Position numbers and translations under genes: made by a program. Of a DNA stretch of 64,000 bases, positions 32,690 to 46,473 are shown one piece after another. Position 1 is the first letter of the stretch. Each line of letters opens with the position of its first letter. Under the pieces are notes generated by a model. That model saw only the letters and a program-made list of their open reading frames with translations, searched no databases and was not told the origin of the DNA. Source of the DNA: Gracilariopsis chorda (lineage: Eukaryota; Rhodophyta; Florideophyceae; Gracilariales; Gracilariaceae); contig NBIV01000025.1 of NCBI GenBank assembly GCA_003194525.1, forward strand, positions 372,001 to 436,000, written 5' to 3'.

Positions 32690-34020
32690 GTTAATTGAAA
32701 GCATCACAGTTCTCTGATTTCGTAAAAGAATCGATGATGGTGTTATCAGAGATGATATATACAGCATCAAAGTTTTCATTGTTTGAATAGGCTTTAAGAA
32801 CTGCCCAAATGTTGATAATGAGTCGCTTTTCACATTTCGATGAGCTTCTAGATAATACGACTAATAAACTTTTGCGTCAGTCAATATCGTGATTCGAATT
32901 TCTTTTCGACTCTGGACTCTGATTACTTTCTGATGACATAACCAATTTTGAACGCATCTGCAAATGCATACAGTTTTTTATGAGATGGTTCTGTTAAGGA
33001 GGTGGCTTTTGTGATCTGGGAAGTGAAGACGTTGCATTTTTCAAATTTGTTGACGAGAAGAATAATGAATTTCATCTAGAATGAATCATCTGCATTGTTG
33101 GCAAATGATGAATCCGAATATATCTTGAAGTGTAGTGAATGGAATTCAACTTTAACATATTTCATACGTTCTTTCTGACTTTTCTGTGTATTAATTAGGT
33201 CGTTGTTGATGTTCTTGACTTTTTCCTTTGAACAAGGTTGTCCCTAAACGTGCGCAGCCATGTAGACAGCACAGCAAATTCCTAATTGCGTTTTATTAAA
33301 CCAAGCAAGTTCGTGCGTCAATGAACGGAGATCAGGGAAGGTGCAATGTTTTAGAAAACGTTTCAATGGTTTGACATAATGTTCCTGACTTAGTGAGAAT
33401 CCGTTATCGGATTTACGTACTATTACTGCGAATAAAGCGTAATTCATTTCCAAATCTTTTGATTCAAACTTCTGAAAAATGAGTTTGCCTGTTGCAAGAA
33501 GTGATCATTTCGGAATTGAAGGAGGTCATCTACGTAAACACCGTTTTGGGCCAATTAGGTTTGACTTCTCGTGATTTATAAATTGAGAGAGACATTTTTT
33601 GTCGGTTTCATTCCTAGGTCTTCTTTCAGATGAGTGGTTACTGTTCTGTACCAATAGGGTCCAGAATATGATGATCCATAAATAGTATGGAGAGCTTCCA
33701 GTAACATGTTTGCTGGAGGTTTCAATTCTTTTAAAGGTTTCAAGTATACCTTGCACATGAGCTTCAGTGCGAACTGCAAGTATGCTTGACAAACATCTGT
33801 GTTCCATGTTTGATATCCAATAATAGCAGCGATGGTAACGAGAACCAGGTTCGAATATTGTCTTAGATTAGGAGAATTGTGGACAACAAAAGCTTCTTCT
33901 GGATTACTGTGCTCTTCTACGACATATCTGGATTGGAATATCTCTCCATCTGTTTCAGACTCTTCATGGCGAGCACAAATCAGCTTGTAAAACAGTTGGC
34001 ATCTTCTGACACTACTTGTT
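32690..34020 (-). mobile_element. Copia fragment (RT and RNase H)
   Basis: The minus strand reads Copia reverse transcriptase (AIIGYQTWNTDVCQAYLQF near 33800; HTIYGSSYSGPYW near 33660), the RT thumb (SLTHELAWFNKTQ near 33310) and RNase H (FKIYSDSSFANNADDSF near 33090; YAFADAF near 32970). There are no LTRs, and gag to integrase are absent. It is an old fragment broken in several places. It joins a Gypsy fossil at about 34020. Confidence 0.75.
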
Positions 34021-37000
34021 GTCGGTGAGGTACATAAGAGAGCCACCGGGGTGTTTTATGAGGCGCGTATAATGCGAAAGGTACAGAATCCTAGGCCACA
34101 GGGTAACCGAGACCTCCTTTTGGGGCGCGCATTTGAGGGGTGCGCCGCGCACTAAACGGCCATCCCCGTCTATATCGAAAAGAGATATCGTGTGTCCATC
34201 AGTGGCGAGGCTCTCCTGACAGAAAGGTTCCAAGCTCTGCTCCTTCAAAACTTCCTCCATGTTTATGGGGAGTGCTTTCTTCTTCTCCTGAACTAAGTCC
34301 ATCTCCCCAGGAATGCCTGCATATTTTCCATTGATGTTACTATATTCCACGGCTTCCCCTGCAGGCTTGCTTCCTTCCTCCGTGCCACATAAGGTGAGGG
34401 ACGGAACGGTGTCCTTCAAGGGGGTTTTATCTTCCTTATCGAGGGATATAAGGGACAGAGCGTCCACTGCCCATGTTTCACGCCTGAGCAGTGGAAGATA
34501 TCAAACTCGTACTCCAGCAGGTGCAACCTCCAGCGTTCCAAGCGTCCAGAAGCGTCCGTCAATGACAATATCCACTTTGGCAGAGCATGATCAGTCCTCG
34601 AGGTCAAGCGAGTACCCTCCAAGCAGGGGCGCAGTAGTAGTACTGCCCACACGATAGCGAGACATTTCCGCTCGGAGGTGGAGTGGTTCCGCTCCGCCTG
34701 GGGGAGGCTACGACTCTAGTGCCTATTGGCTGCAGTCCACCTTCCAGTTGTTCCTGTACGAGAGCGCATCCTACCTGGTACTTACAGCTGTCCGTATCTA
34801 AAACCATGCGTCCGTGCAGTTTTGGTAGAACTAATATCAAAGGTTCAATCAGCTTCCTCTTCAGAATGTGGAATGCTTCGTACTTCTCGTCCGTCAAGGT
34901 GCCATTCTGCGTCGGTTTATCTTTTTCCGAAATGCATTTCAATGGGGCCACTATTCAAGAAAACTTAGGGACAAAACTGTGAAAGACAATGCACAAACCT
35001 AGGACGGAACGTATTTCTGTCTGGTGCGTGGGCGGTATGGCCTCCTTGATGGCATCTTGAGTCTTGCTTGATTCCTGTAGCCGACCGGGGAGCACTGCGT
35101 GTCCCAGTAAATCCACAGAGAACCTGAAAAAGAAACACTTCTCCAGCTTCAGGGTTAGGGCAACATCCTTCAAGAGTTGGAAGACGTTTCTCACATGCGT
35201 GAAGTGCTCCTCCACGTTGAAGGGGTAGATGATGACGTCGTCAATGTATACAAGGACGTACTGCCACGTCACCTTTGACAGGATTATGTCCACTGCCCAC
35301 AGGAATAAGGCTGGGGCGTTTTTCAATTCGAAAGGCATCCTTAAGAATCTGAATATGCGACAGTGGATGGTTAACTTTGTCTTGCTCTTATCAACTTCGT
35401 CTATCTCGATTTGCCATTATCTACTATTGGCGTCCAGAGTAGATAATACCGATGCATCGACTAGGGAATCCATACATTCATCCATGCCGGATATCAGTTA
35501 GGAATCCCGCACGGGTACCTCATTCAGGCGCCTGTAATCGGTAAGAAACCTCACCTATGCATCTTTCTTCTTTGCGAACACCACCAGGGAGGCCAGCTTG
35601 GAGGTAAACACCTCAATTACACCCTTGTCCAACATGAGTTGGATCTCTTCACGCTTGAAATCGCGTGTATGGGGTCTGGCTCTCCTTGGTAGTTGATGTA
35701 CTGGTTTCTACTCAGGTTTTAACTGGATCCGGTGCTTGGTCAAGTTCACTTGGCCCAAACGACCGGACCACATATTTTCAAAGGTGGATAACATCTCTAT
35801 TGGTCTTTGGCGATACTTTGCGGATTCTTCGCCAATTTGGAGCTTCTCCTGCCATGGGGCAGGGGTGCTTCCTTACGAAGCGAAGGTGGAGAATCAGTTT
35901 TCATTACAGTGACAGTTTCCAATACGGCGAGGTATTTCTTTGGCGGGATTTGAGCCATTCCTGTAGGCGTGGGCAGAGCTTTCCCCACTACGGTGCCCTT
36001 GTGGAACCTTAAAGAAGACTCCTTAAGGTTGGCAATGACAACCCTGAAGAGAATGGTTGGCACTATTTCCATGAAACCATTCGCCATCAAGAAGTGGTTG
36101 CCTCGTAATAAAGTGAGGGCACCCCTGCAAGAGGTACAAAACTGACGTCGATGATTGCACCCAGACTTCAGCCTGGCTCCTCGCGGGTATCTCAACAATT
36201 TTCACTACGCGGAGTTTGTTAGACTGCGTCTCCTTTGGAAGTCTACCCACTTGATGTGCATTTGCGTCGGGTCCCGGAGATCCTGACAAGATAAGTACAG
36301 GGGCAGCACTACGAAATTTCACCCTCCGCAGGCGTGGGTAAACAGCGCGCACATACCGGTGCACAGAAGAAGTCCCCAGTGTGCAGCGTGCGGCAAAGTT
36401 TGTCACCACCAGGAACCACATTCTAACCTTTAAGGATCTTACACGTAGATATAAAGGCAGAGTCTCGAGGATGTTTAACGTTTACCGCAAGGCATCGGGC
36501 ACCGTTGGCAGTTTGTCTGTCCTTAAGAAGTTCAGGGCCGACCTGGGGATCATGTCGACATGTACCAGGTTTGGACCGGCGCCTGTGTCGGAGATAGGAC
36601 GTGTGGTGGTTGATGCGAGAGAAGTGCCTAAAGAATCAAATACTTTATATTTCTCGCGTTGGAGCAGATATACTGATTTCTCCAAGGTGGTGGATAGGTC
36701 CGCTGAAAATGGAGGGTCCAGCGATTTCGTTGGTTTTTGGTGGGGGTGGGTCCAGCTATTCCGTTGCAAGTTTGCGCAAGGATTCCCCTTTTTCTAAGAG
36801 GCGACTTCTACTGCGCTGAGACTCGACGGAAAAAAGCCACGCAGACCGTTTACGCACGGTCCTGAGGGGTTTCCTGGGTGGAGGGTATCGGAGTTCCAGG
36901 CGCTGCGTTCGGTTGCAGTGGTGCAACCGGTTTCAAAGCTTTCCCTTCCAAGTAGATAGGAGCTGCAGCCAAATCAGCCGGTCCCTGCTTAGGTATTTCC

Positions 37001-38280
37001 GGGACTGGTTGAGCGGCGTTCTTCATTGGGGTGCGGTATCCATAACGACCTTGAGGGGAACGGATATCGCCATAAGTGGGATGGTAAATATGATTCTCCG
37101 AATAGGTGTCTTTCGCTGCTGGGAAATTCTTCTACCTCTCCTGACGTATGGCGGCTCTCATTGCCGGGGTGAAAGTGGTGCACTGCACCAGTTTTTGGGA
37201 CAAGTATATACTACAAGGTGGTGGATAACTTCAAGGATTTGCGAAGCGGACGTTCCTAATGGATCCTGCTGAGGTTTATGAGGTGGGTGACCACGATTTC
37301 CCTGAACGGGACGGTGCCCTTTGGTATGAAGCAAAGCTGAGAGAAAGGGCGTTTTACTCATGGTCGATCGCTGGATCGTCAGCGTCTCATGAGCTGTTGG
37401 TGTCTAACGTAAAGGCCATAGCCGTGCAATTCCTTCAGGCGGAGAGTTTGCCCAAAAGTGGAGCGTGGCTTCGCTGTGCAACGCAGTGGGTGTCCTCGTA
37501 GGATTACGCAAAGCGCACTAACTTCGTATAGGTGGTCCGAGGATGCGTGGTCAAATGGTTGGGCCCCCTTGCGCGTATCGAAGAGAAGAGTCCCTCGACG
37601 AGCAGCGAATGTAACCGCCATTCTGAGTACACGTTTCCGCACCTTAGGGCCTTGCTTCAGAGTTTCTGGGAAATTTTCGTTTTGGTTCTTCCGGTGCTCT
37701 GCCGTTAAGAGGTGACGTCAGCGTCGGCAACCCCAAGCAACCCTTCTTTGGCGTACCATTTGAGGAGGACGTTGACCATCTCGGGGTACATCGTCAGCTC
37801 TTCCGTTCCAGGATTGTAAACAATGGCACTTTCTCCTGTGAGGCGGGGTCGCACGAGTGATTGTGCCCCTCCAGTGGAGTAGAACTGAAAGCACCACACG
37901 GCGGCACCTTCATGCACGCCGTTGGTGTTACACGCCGAATGGAAGCGTGTATGGAACTTCAGCACTGAGATGGGATCTTCGCATGCAAACTTGTATTCTT
38001 TCATTTGAATATCCATTTGGCGCTGAATCATCGTAAGTCGTTTAGCGACCGACGTTACGTAAAGAGTGGGGCGATCATTGAACCTGTAGGTTTCATAATC
38101 CACCACCATGGCGAGTAGATCGTCTAACGGGACGATCTTCCTGACCCTTTGTCGTTTCTCCTTCATAGGCCTATCGTCCTCTGAGTTGTTGTCGGAATCG
38201 GAGCCCGCACTACTCTCAGAGTCGGAGTGTCTTCTATGTCTTCTTCTGCACCTCCGTTTTTGGTTTCGTTCTTCTTAAGT
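34020..38280 (-). mobile_element. Gypsy-type LTR retrotransposon fossil (element G3)
   Basis: Minus-strand parts: Ser/Asp-rich gag start (38170-38280), gag core (37705-38166, VDYETYRFNDRP block shared with the fossil at 51.6 kb), protease (SDTGAGPNLVHVDMIP near 36590), reverse transcriptase (LVYIDDVIIYPFN near 35240), RNase H (VLDTDSCKYQVGCALVQEQ near 34780) and the start of integrase (YTRLIKHPGGSLMY near 34050). It stops there against a Copia fragment. No LTR was identified. Old, with many breaks. Confidence 0.8.
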
Positions 38281-40269
38281 GGTGTCTGGGGAAATACTCT
38301 CCGCTATCGCTATTCACCACCGGAGTAGTATCCTGTCCTCCTCTCCGAAGGTGAATTTTGTCGTGAACAGTATCCTGTCCTCCTTCGTGGGGTGTCAGAT
38401 CCAAACGGTTCATAGCGATATTTCTAAGGCTTCTCCGTTTCCTTTCGGCGGTGTCGTGTCCTTCTCCGGAGCAAGGAATGGCAGTATCCTGTTCTCCTCT
38501 GCCCGGCGCTACCTTAGTTGTTGATATAGGGAACCTCTCCTGTACGAAAAATGCACAATGAAACGCAGCTACTGGTTGTAGCTGTGTGATTTGGAAGCGA
38601 ATCTCTGCTCATATAAAATCAGATATAATTTCTAAGAAATCGACTGAGTCCAAGGGAACGTCTGACGTGCAGTGCGCACTTTCGATCGCAACCTCTTCCA
38701 CCAGGGCGTTATGGCGGATTCCAAGATGCGCTTCGACACCTGCAGGAATCCGTTCGGCGCGCTGTTACGAGAGCCAATTGGTGAGGCGTGGGGCCATAGA
38801 CTCTATAAATGTATCGAGTTCTATAGCACTCTGGGCATGGGCCTCCTAAGGCGGTGGCCATTGTGACGATATCTGGGGTTCTTCAACGTTCACTGCGGCA
38901 TTCTACTGAAGCGTGGCGGGGGTATGCGCTGTTTTAGGGTCATGTAGGCTCCTTACGCGTTATCGGAACCGTTCGACATGGGATCTGGCATTCTCTACGA
39001 GACCTTTAGATTCATCCAGCATGGCTGTGGGTCGTTGAGGGGCGCTGAGTGTGCTGCGTCCACCCTGGGAGCCCGGCCCTTGAGGAGCCTGAGAGGGTGT
39101 TTACGGGATATGTTCTTGGGGGTTCATAGAGAAGTAGGTGGGAGTGATTAGCTTCCACTTCAGAATCAGCTTAAAGCCAGATTCGACTACGAGGAAGGGC
39201 CAGTCGTTGCAAGTGTAGAGCTTATCTGTCGCGCTCCGTTAGATAAACCTTAAGGAAAGAATCTTCGAGTTCATAAGACCAGTTGTGGTACTGCCAGTGG
39301 TGAGCACAACGTTCGTAAAATAGGACTTTTACATTCGGCCTAACAGATGGGTTCCAATGGGTTGCCGTTTCCTCACTATAAAAGCGGCAACCAGGGAAAT
39401 CCTGAAAGGACATCCGCAAGCACCAAGCGGAAATAGGGTTCACTGGGCGGGCGATAATCCTACAGGCGCTGGTATGGGACGTACTGGGTATTGGCGGCTT
39501 GAAAACAACACCTAGAGTATGAAGTAGTAGTGTACCTGAAGGTGAGTATCACCATATTGAACCATACAAACTAGAACAAGACTCGATGGTGCTTGCTTTA
39601 CTTTACTGGAGGTGGAGCTCCAGCGGCCCATTATATGCAGTGCTGCGATCTGACCTCGACCGAAACTATCTACTTTACACTATAAAAATCTTTATTAGGT
39701 CATTATATCTAATTGAAATACAGGCCGCTGGAACGATTCCTCTGGAGGGGTGTGCTACGTGGCACCAGTTAGAAAATACAAATAATCCCTTAGGAATCTT
39801 CCGTAACAGCCCATCCTTAGGAGCATGCATAGTACCCACTGTACTACAAGTAGAAGTACCCTGCTCGGTGTATCCGTTCATTCCCTTCTCAGATCATATA
39901 ATACGAAAAAATCCGTCCACAGGTCGATACTTGCACTATGCAATACGAATAACACGTCTGGTGAAACCAAAACGGTCTATTCAACCGGTTTAAATAACCC
40001 GTTTCACTTTTCTTGTGATGTGTATTTCGCAAAGAAGCGGTTAACCATGTTCGTTGATGAATTAGCTCCTAAAGTACTAGTGCTCATTGCGCGACACCGT
40101 GAATATAATAGAAAGAGCTCATACGTTGAACTGGTCGAGCATGCTTAAGTTGAGAAAAAAACTCACCATACACGGAGTCCACCGAAACGCCAGGGGCTGC
40201 AACCCTTGAAGTGTAGAAACTATATTGAGTGGGACAAGAAATCCGTGATCGCACATCGTACTTCAAAGT
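38281..40269. other. Unassigned, probably LTR/leader debris
   Basis: No gene recognised in about 2 kb. By position the left part would be the 5' leader and LTR of the Gypsy fossil to its left, but no matching LTR copy was found. The 135-codon open stretch at 39586-39993 (plus) has no recognisable domain. Confidence 0.35.
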
Positions 40270-43200
40270 CTGACGTAGAAAGCGAACGAACTACGGAAAT
40301 CCGTTGGCTACCACTGGTGAACAGCAGGTGAATCCTACAGAGGAAGTCGAGAAGCTTGATGTGGGCAATGTCGCTCACTCTCACAGTGATAAACTACAGA
40401 ATATGCTTCGTGAACTTACCGCCGTGTTGGACAGTTCCATTCGAACCATAGGAATAAAAGAGCACCGTATTGAGTTACGACGGAACACTAGGCCAATTGC
40501 ACAGCATCCCTCCGTATTAAGGTGGACCAAAAGCCCGTGAAGAACAAATATCTCAATTTGAGAAGATGTTGCACGCTGGCATCATCGAACCAGCCTAGTC
40601 ACTCTAGGCTGGGCTAGTAATTCTTCTTCCAAAATTGGATAGATGGCGGAGATGTTGTAAGGATTAACCACTTCTTAACACAGTTACCGTCAAAGAAGTT
40701 CACCGGAACCCTCGGATGGGCGAGTACATCGACTCCATAGGAATGCTACGGTTTTCAACGCTCTTGACGCCAATTAGGGTTATTGGCAACCTCCCATCCA
40801 ACAAGAAGACCGAGACAGAACTGCTTTTATACGTCACCAAATACTACATTGTCTTAAACGAATTCCTTACGGGTTAAAAATGCAACTATCACGTTTCAAC
40901 GAGCGATACATATTTTACTAGCTAGGTTATCCTGCCTGATATATCTCTACGTTATGATCGTGTTCTCCAATAACTTATATGATCACTTAACGCATTTGCA
41001 GAAGGTCGTGCATATGCTGCAAGATGCAGAGATTAGCTAACACTCAAGAAGTGCAATTTCTGTACCGACTCGGTAAAGAATCTTGGACATATATTCCGCC
41101 AGAGTCAGCTCTCGACAGGCGAGGTATGAGTTCACTCCCTGAAGATCGCAAAAGATCCAAGTACGCAAACGGAACTACGATCATTTCTTTGACTTTGTAA
41201 CGTGTTTCGCTGGTTTGTAATCTCGTGAAGCTTGCAACATCTCTGAATGCCCTCCTGAAGAAGAGCAAACCAGTTAAAATGGAACTTTTTGTGAATGCTA
41301 AATCGTCTGCTTTCAGGATTCATATCAAGGCCGTGGCGTTTTCACGAATATTGGCGCTGCCAAGTCTTGGTATACTCCATGAAGCTGATACTGACGCCAG
41401 TGATAGACAGGTTGGTTTTGTGCCATTTCATGTCAACAAAGGATTTTAAATCGGGCACTAATCTCTGGAATTAAACGTGCACAAATGTAACTACATAGCT
41501 TTTGAAAAAGCATGTCTCGCTTTTGAGAGGGCGCTTGCCACTCTCCGGCTACATCTTATGGGAACTTATTCTATGGTACATATCGATGACTCCTGTCTCC
41601 GTTAGCTCATCAAGATTGCGGACCCGTCGGGACGGCTCATGCGTTGGCGCTTTCGACTCTCGGAACTTGATTTCAAAAGTACTTTATAGAAGTGGAACCT
41701 TTAACATGCAAGCCAACGCGTCCTTCCACGTTGGAACCACTTCAGAAGCAAAACATGTCAATGATCTCGAGATACCACGTTTTGTGATTGAGAACGACGA
41801 ACAGAATACCAAGGACTGATCAGACTACATTTGTGACGATGTGCTCTCTTCTGAGACTTCGGAGCCCATGACAGAATGCTTCTTAATGCCTATTACTCCG
41901 GACGGTTAGACTTGCGAACGAAAATGGGACACCTTATGTACACAGATTTGCGCTTACCTCATTGGAGGATATGAATTACCTTTTTCGGAGAACGATCAGG
42001 AATATATTTTCAGCTTGGTTAGTTCTTCTCCACAGATGGTGGTACCTCACTCCTTACATAGACGGGTTCTTCAATTTTCTCACTATGTGAAATTTGGAGC
42101 ACATCCATAGGGTAGAGAGTTGTATCGGAATTTCTATAGAGATTTCTATTGGCCCTCCATGGGGTTTGACTGCTATGCAGATCACTGCTCTTGTACAGAA
42201 TGTTCTAAGAACAATGTGAATATACGGAAATACTCTAAGAAGTTGACGCTGTTCCCATCTTGAGCAACGTGAGAATTCTTGGCCATCAATATACTCGGCC
42301 AGTCGATTCGAGCGCAGCGAAGGAGCCGCTACCTGCCTCTAATAAACAACCAGTTCCCTAACCTTGTACGGAGGGTGCCACTTAGATGGATAACTGCTGC
42401 AGCGATGGCACAAGCTTCTGTCACCCACCGGATATTAGTTTAGGGTCAAACCGTCGATGTATTCTCAGACAATGATCTTCAGTTTACGTCAGAGTTCTTT
42501 CATGACGTCTTTCGGATTCTTAATGTTAGAGGTATGTTCGTCACAACGTATCAATCGCAGGGTAATGGAAAAATGGAACGATTTGATCGTGCGAGGTTTA
42601 GCACATTACCATTCTGTGTTGGGGATCATCCCAATCATTGGGACCTGTATACCGATGCAGGTACGTATGCCTACAATATCAAGGTACATCGGGTCATGTC
42701 ATTTTCATCTTTTGAGTGGGTGCTGTCGCTAATTCCACCCCCAGTGGCAATTGAGGCCCAGCCAAATTTGTCAGCGTACCCTTCCTTTTGATTACACAGA
42801 AACTACAGGAAAGCATGGTTAAAAAAGATGGTATCCGTTGCGTGGAAAGCTATAGAAAGAGCTCAACTTACGTTTAACAGAGATTTCGAGGGCAAGCTCT
42901 GTAAACTGCTACTGCAGAGTAACACAAATGACATTGTTTTCGTTCGTAAGTAGTATAATAATCCTGAAAAGGAAAACCAGAATAAATTATCTCCAATGAT
43001 GGACGGATCCTACGGCCTGGTATTAACTGCCAACGACACAGTCTTCCTGGGCCCTTAAGAAAAACAATAATAGGTTTCATGTGACCGAGGTAATTTATCT
43101 CCTCACCCTCATCCGACACCTGACACTACGCATACCTCCAAAGATAATTTGGACTCAGAAGACCTGCTCGTGGTTTTTTCTCCATCCCAACCAGCAACTA

Positions 43201-43770
43201 TACCGCCTACGGATGGTGGTTTATACTATTCACCAAAGGACACGGATCTTCGTCTCCAGAACAATTCCAGGGATATCCTGGATCACTTCACTAGAGTTAA
43301 CACGCCACCCACATTATTCGCTCCCATGTCTTCGCCTAAGGAGGGGGAGTGAGGTGCATTCGCAGTCGATTTATAAGCGTCACAAGAGAATATTATTCCT
43401 GAGCACGAAAAGATTAATAGTGAAGTGCGAGAAGTGGACGTTGAACCCTGCTATCAACACGGGAACCCCACAGGTAAAAGGCCCTATAATTCAAGTCACT
43501 TCTGTAACAGCGCCTTTTCCAGTGGCTTGCCTGCTGAAATCAGGACTTCGCAATACCGATAACACACAAGACGTTGCTCTTTGGACTAGTGGTCAACCAC
43601 GTCCGGTGTCTGCCGACCCTGAATTGTGCTATCTTCACTAATACAGTGATCCAGATCTGCTTTACACCACATTCTGGTGCTTGCAATTCTCTGCCGATGG
43701 GAAGAACGAGGCTTTCGTGGAACTCTTGAAGAGGTAGAGAGTTGAGACGTGCCCCATGGCGTGTGGGACG
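40270..43770 (+). mobile_element. Gypsy-type LTR retrotransposon fossil (element G2), 5' part absent
   Basis: Plus-strand relative of G1 in the opposite orientation. Parts: start of reverse transcriptase (RRNTRPIAQHP near 40475), RNase H (EADTDASDRQVGFV near 41383), integrase core (near 42110-42720, QSQGNGKMERFDR block), and a Pro-rich tail. Next come the purine tract GGAGGGGGAGTGAGG and a 3' LTR from 43355. Nothing before reverse transcriptase was recognised. Old, with many breaks. Confidence 0.8.
43355..43770 (+). repeat. 3' LTR of Gypsy element G2
   Basis: Starts TGCATTCGCAGTCGATTTA and is similar to 23611-24026 read on the minus strand, including the stretch near 43550-43740. The right end is estimated from the length of the G1 copy. 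Confidence 0.55.
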
Positions 43771-44959
43771 TTCACGCGCAACATGCGTCACAAAGGAGCT
43801 AGTATAAGTCTGAGCACGTAACACACTTACATCTTCGCGAAGCACTGAGGTGAAGAAGTAATGGACACCGTACCCGTGTACACAACAACTCGCAGCACCC
43901 GTCAGCAAGAGCTTACCTGAAGTGGCACAGGCATTTTGGGGACCTCCGGTGGTGACGCTCATCCAATCAGGGTATAGTTTCACGAAAGGTAGCTGGCCCA
44001 TCCGCCTCCATGCGCATGGAGTGCGGCACACGCGTATCTTTGTCAAACGGTAGTCCCCACCCTGTGAGGTTGCCCAAGTTTTGGAAACTTCTGTTTGCCA
44101 GTTATTGACTGTTGAGAACTCACGTGAGGATTCAGTACTCAGAAACACAAGTTCTATCTGACGATATCTTCAATTTTACGCTACGAAGACAATTTCAAGT
44201 CCTTGGTGACCGAGAAGCGGAATACCCTCGTTCCGGGTTTGCGAGGAGTCTTTTGGTATCTCTGAAGTGTTCTTCCTTACAAGAGTCGATCATGTCCCAT
44301 GTGAAAGCGGACACTTATTCCCGATAAATCGACATCGAATGCATCTCCGGCCACGAATATGACCCACCAGGGGTGGGTTATTATCCAGTCGGTTGTTATG
44401 GATACCATCCGGACGAGTACACGAAGGAACCCATCGAATACCAGCCTAGGCCTAAAGTGCTGCAATATCACCAAAAGACTGGGACATCCATATCAGTAAC
44501 GGTGGGTAGAGCTCAAGTACTGTAGAACCGTACGCGGTCCACGAAAGATATATCAAGACTGCGAAGCTAAAAAGATCGAAGAAAGATAGAAATTGAAATA
44601 ATGTCCTCACGGATTGAACACGAAGCCGATTAAATTTAGCAACTAGAAGAATACCGAATTAATAAACTGGATTATTGGTTCAAAGAAGATAAGTCGTGCT
44701 GATGAAGGACACTATGAAAGGGAGAATGCTCAAAACGGATGAAGAAAGAAGTACGAAGAACGACACGTGTGGTTTAGTCTAGAAGCTATCGCAAAATTGA
44801 TCACTGAGACGTAAAGGTCAGAATACTCAGTACACGTTATCCCAACGAAGGGCCCACAACAGAGTGAGTGGTTGACTACATATAGCTCCCTATGGCGAAA
44901 TTCACGACCCCTTTGGTTAAGCAACATATATTTCATCAAGGGATGCAAACAAACGAGAC
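43771..44959. other. Unassigned spacer
   Basis: No gene recognised. A Tyr/Pro/Gly-rich plus-strand stretch near 44330-44460 and a short minus-strand WIITHPWWVIFVAGDAFDVD-like piece suggest further Gypsy debris. Confidence 0.3.
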
Positions 44960-46473
44960 GAAAGGAGCCCAACATGGGCAGAAGACTCTGAGCGAAGACT
45001 TTACACCAATAATGTACTGCTGAACTCTGGTACTCTTCTTCAGAAATGGTTGCTTCGTAATAGCACAAAAATTGAAGACTTAAGAATTCGTCACTTGGAA
45101 ACAGAACAGATAAGAATGGTTGAAGAACGGGAACTGCGGGCTGCAACCCATACCGGAAGAGATGAACTTGGCCCTCCAGGTAAACTCTTCCTTCCAGGTA
45201 ATCACAAAAACTCTCCGGCGTACTGGAGACAAAAAAGACTGGATGTGCAAGCAGTAGTTGCTCGACTGGTCTATCCGACGCTTTTCGTCACAGTCACAAT
45301 GAACGTATGGCGGGAATAGAAAAAAAGGCTAAGTATGGACAACGAAAACACCGGAGCATTTTCTCCACGGGTAGGCAGAAGCCGTCCTTTTGATAGACCA
45401 GATCATATTGCAAGAGTGTACAACGAGGATGCAAATTAAGTCATGAAGGATCTACAAATTAATTCAGAAGAGCTCTTTGGTTTAAAATGCATTGGGATTG
45501 CCGCCAGACTTTAGTTCCAGTAGAGAAATACTCCACATCATCACATTCTTCTTTGGTTGGAAGGGGGTGCGATTGAAGATCCTGAGATCATTGAAACTTT
45601 GATCAAAGCCAAACTGCCTCGAGGTGACTCTACTGAGGACCATAAGCTCCAAATATTGGTGAAGAAATTCAATATGCACAGATACTCTCCATATTGCCGT
45701 GGTCGTACGTCTGACTGGAGGGGCAAATGTTTGGTATGATCGACAAGAAATTGTGGCTGAAACAACGATAAATGATTACACAAACCGAGTGCCCTATCGA
45801 AGAAGAAAGAAAGAAGATTTGAAAGTGGTTTCCTACAATACAGATCTCACAATAAAGTACAAGGCTCACATCAATGGTAAAAGAACCCAAGGTGGGAGCG
45901 CTGTAGCATATCTGATGAAGTGTGCTTTCAAGAGTGCCAAAGAACAGGATTTGGTTGTATCAAATCGAACGAAAACCCAATCAAGTGCACAGGGAAACCT
46001 GCTTCAAAATGGGATCAGGGCGTACATGAAAGCAAGAGTGGTGCGTGTGGTTGAAGCTGCATGGAAGCTCTTTGAGTTCAGGCATGTTCGCTTCAATCAA
46101 ATTGTACAGGCATTTGACATACATCTCCATGGAAAGCGATAGGTTTTGATTCGAAACGTATGACTGCCTAGAAGTCTGAAGTCTTCCCTGCTCGAAAAAT
46201 ATTTCAAAGGACCCTCCTGGTACATGAAGGTGGACCAGATGACCTACTACGAGGCAAACGCTGAAGAAAATGATAATTGACGTTCGAACAAAGTGTTTTT
46301 CGTCGGGCCTGTTTTATGTCGGACTCTCGCGTGTGGGAGCATCTGATAATGCATTAATGCTTCATAATCAAGACGAAATGCCTCAAGATGCGCATGATTT
46401 CCATGCAATGCCGGTAACCATCAAAACTTCTTTTCTACAAGAAGCGGTAGACTTTTTAGATGGGCGTCATTAA
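44960..46473 (+). mobile_element. Helitron remnant (Rep and helicase C-terminal piece)
   Basis: Plus-strand pieces match a rolling-circle Helitron protein. The Helitron-like N region has GPPGKLFLPGNHKNSPAYW followed by VAR..YPTLFVTVTMN (45168-45305). The HUH nuclease motif NTPHHHILLWLEGG is at about 45527-45571. The downstream Rep region (YNTDLTIKYKAHINGKRTQ; AAWKLFEFRHVRF) runs 45699-46142. A short helicase tail (LFYVGLSRVGASDNAL near 46311-46356) matches the PIF1-type C-terminus. Most of the helicase between about 46145 and 46270 is missing, so this copy has a large internal deletion plus frame changes in the Rep part. The usual Helitron 3' hairpin with CTRR end was not firmly identified. 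Confidence 0.75.

Noticed and set aside
39586-39993. 135-codon plus-strand gene
   Set aside because: No domain or coding-like composition, and it lies in probable LTR/leader debris between two Gypsy fossils.
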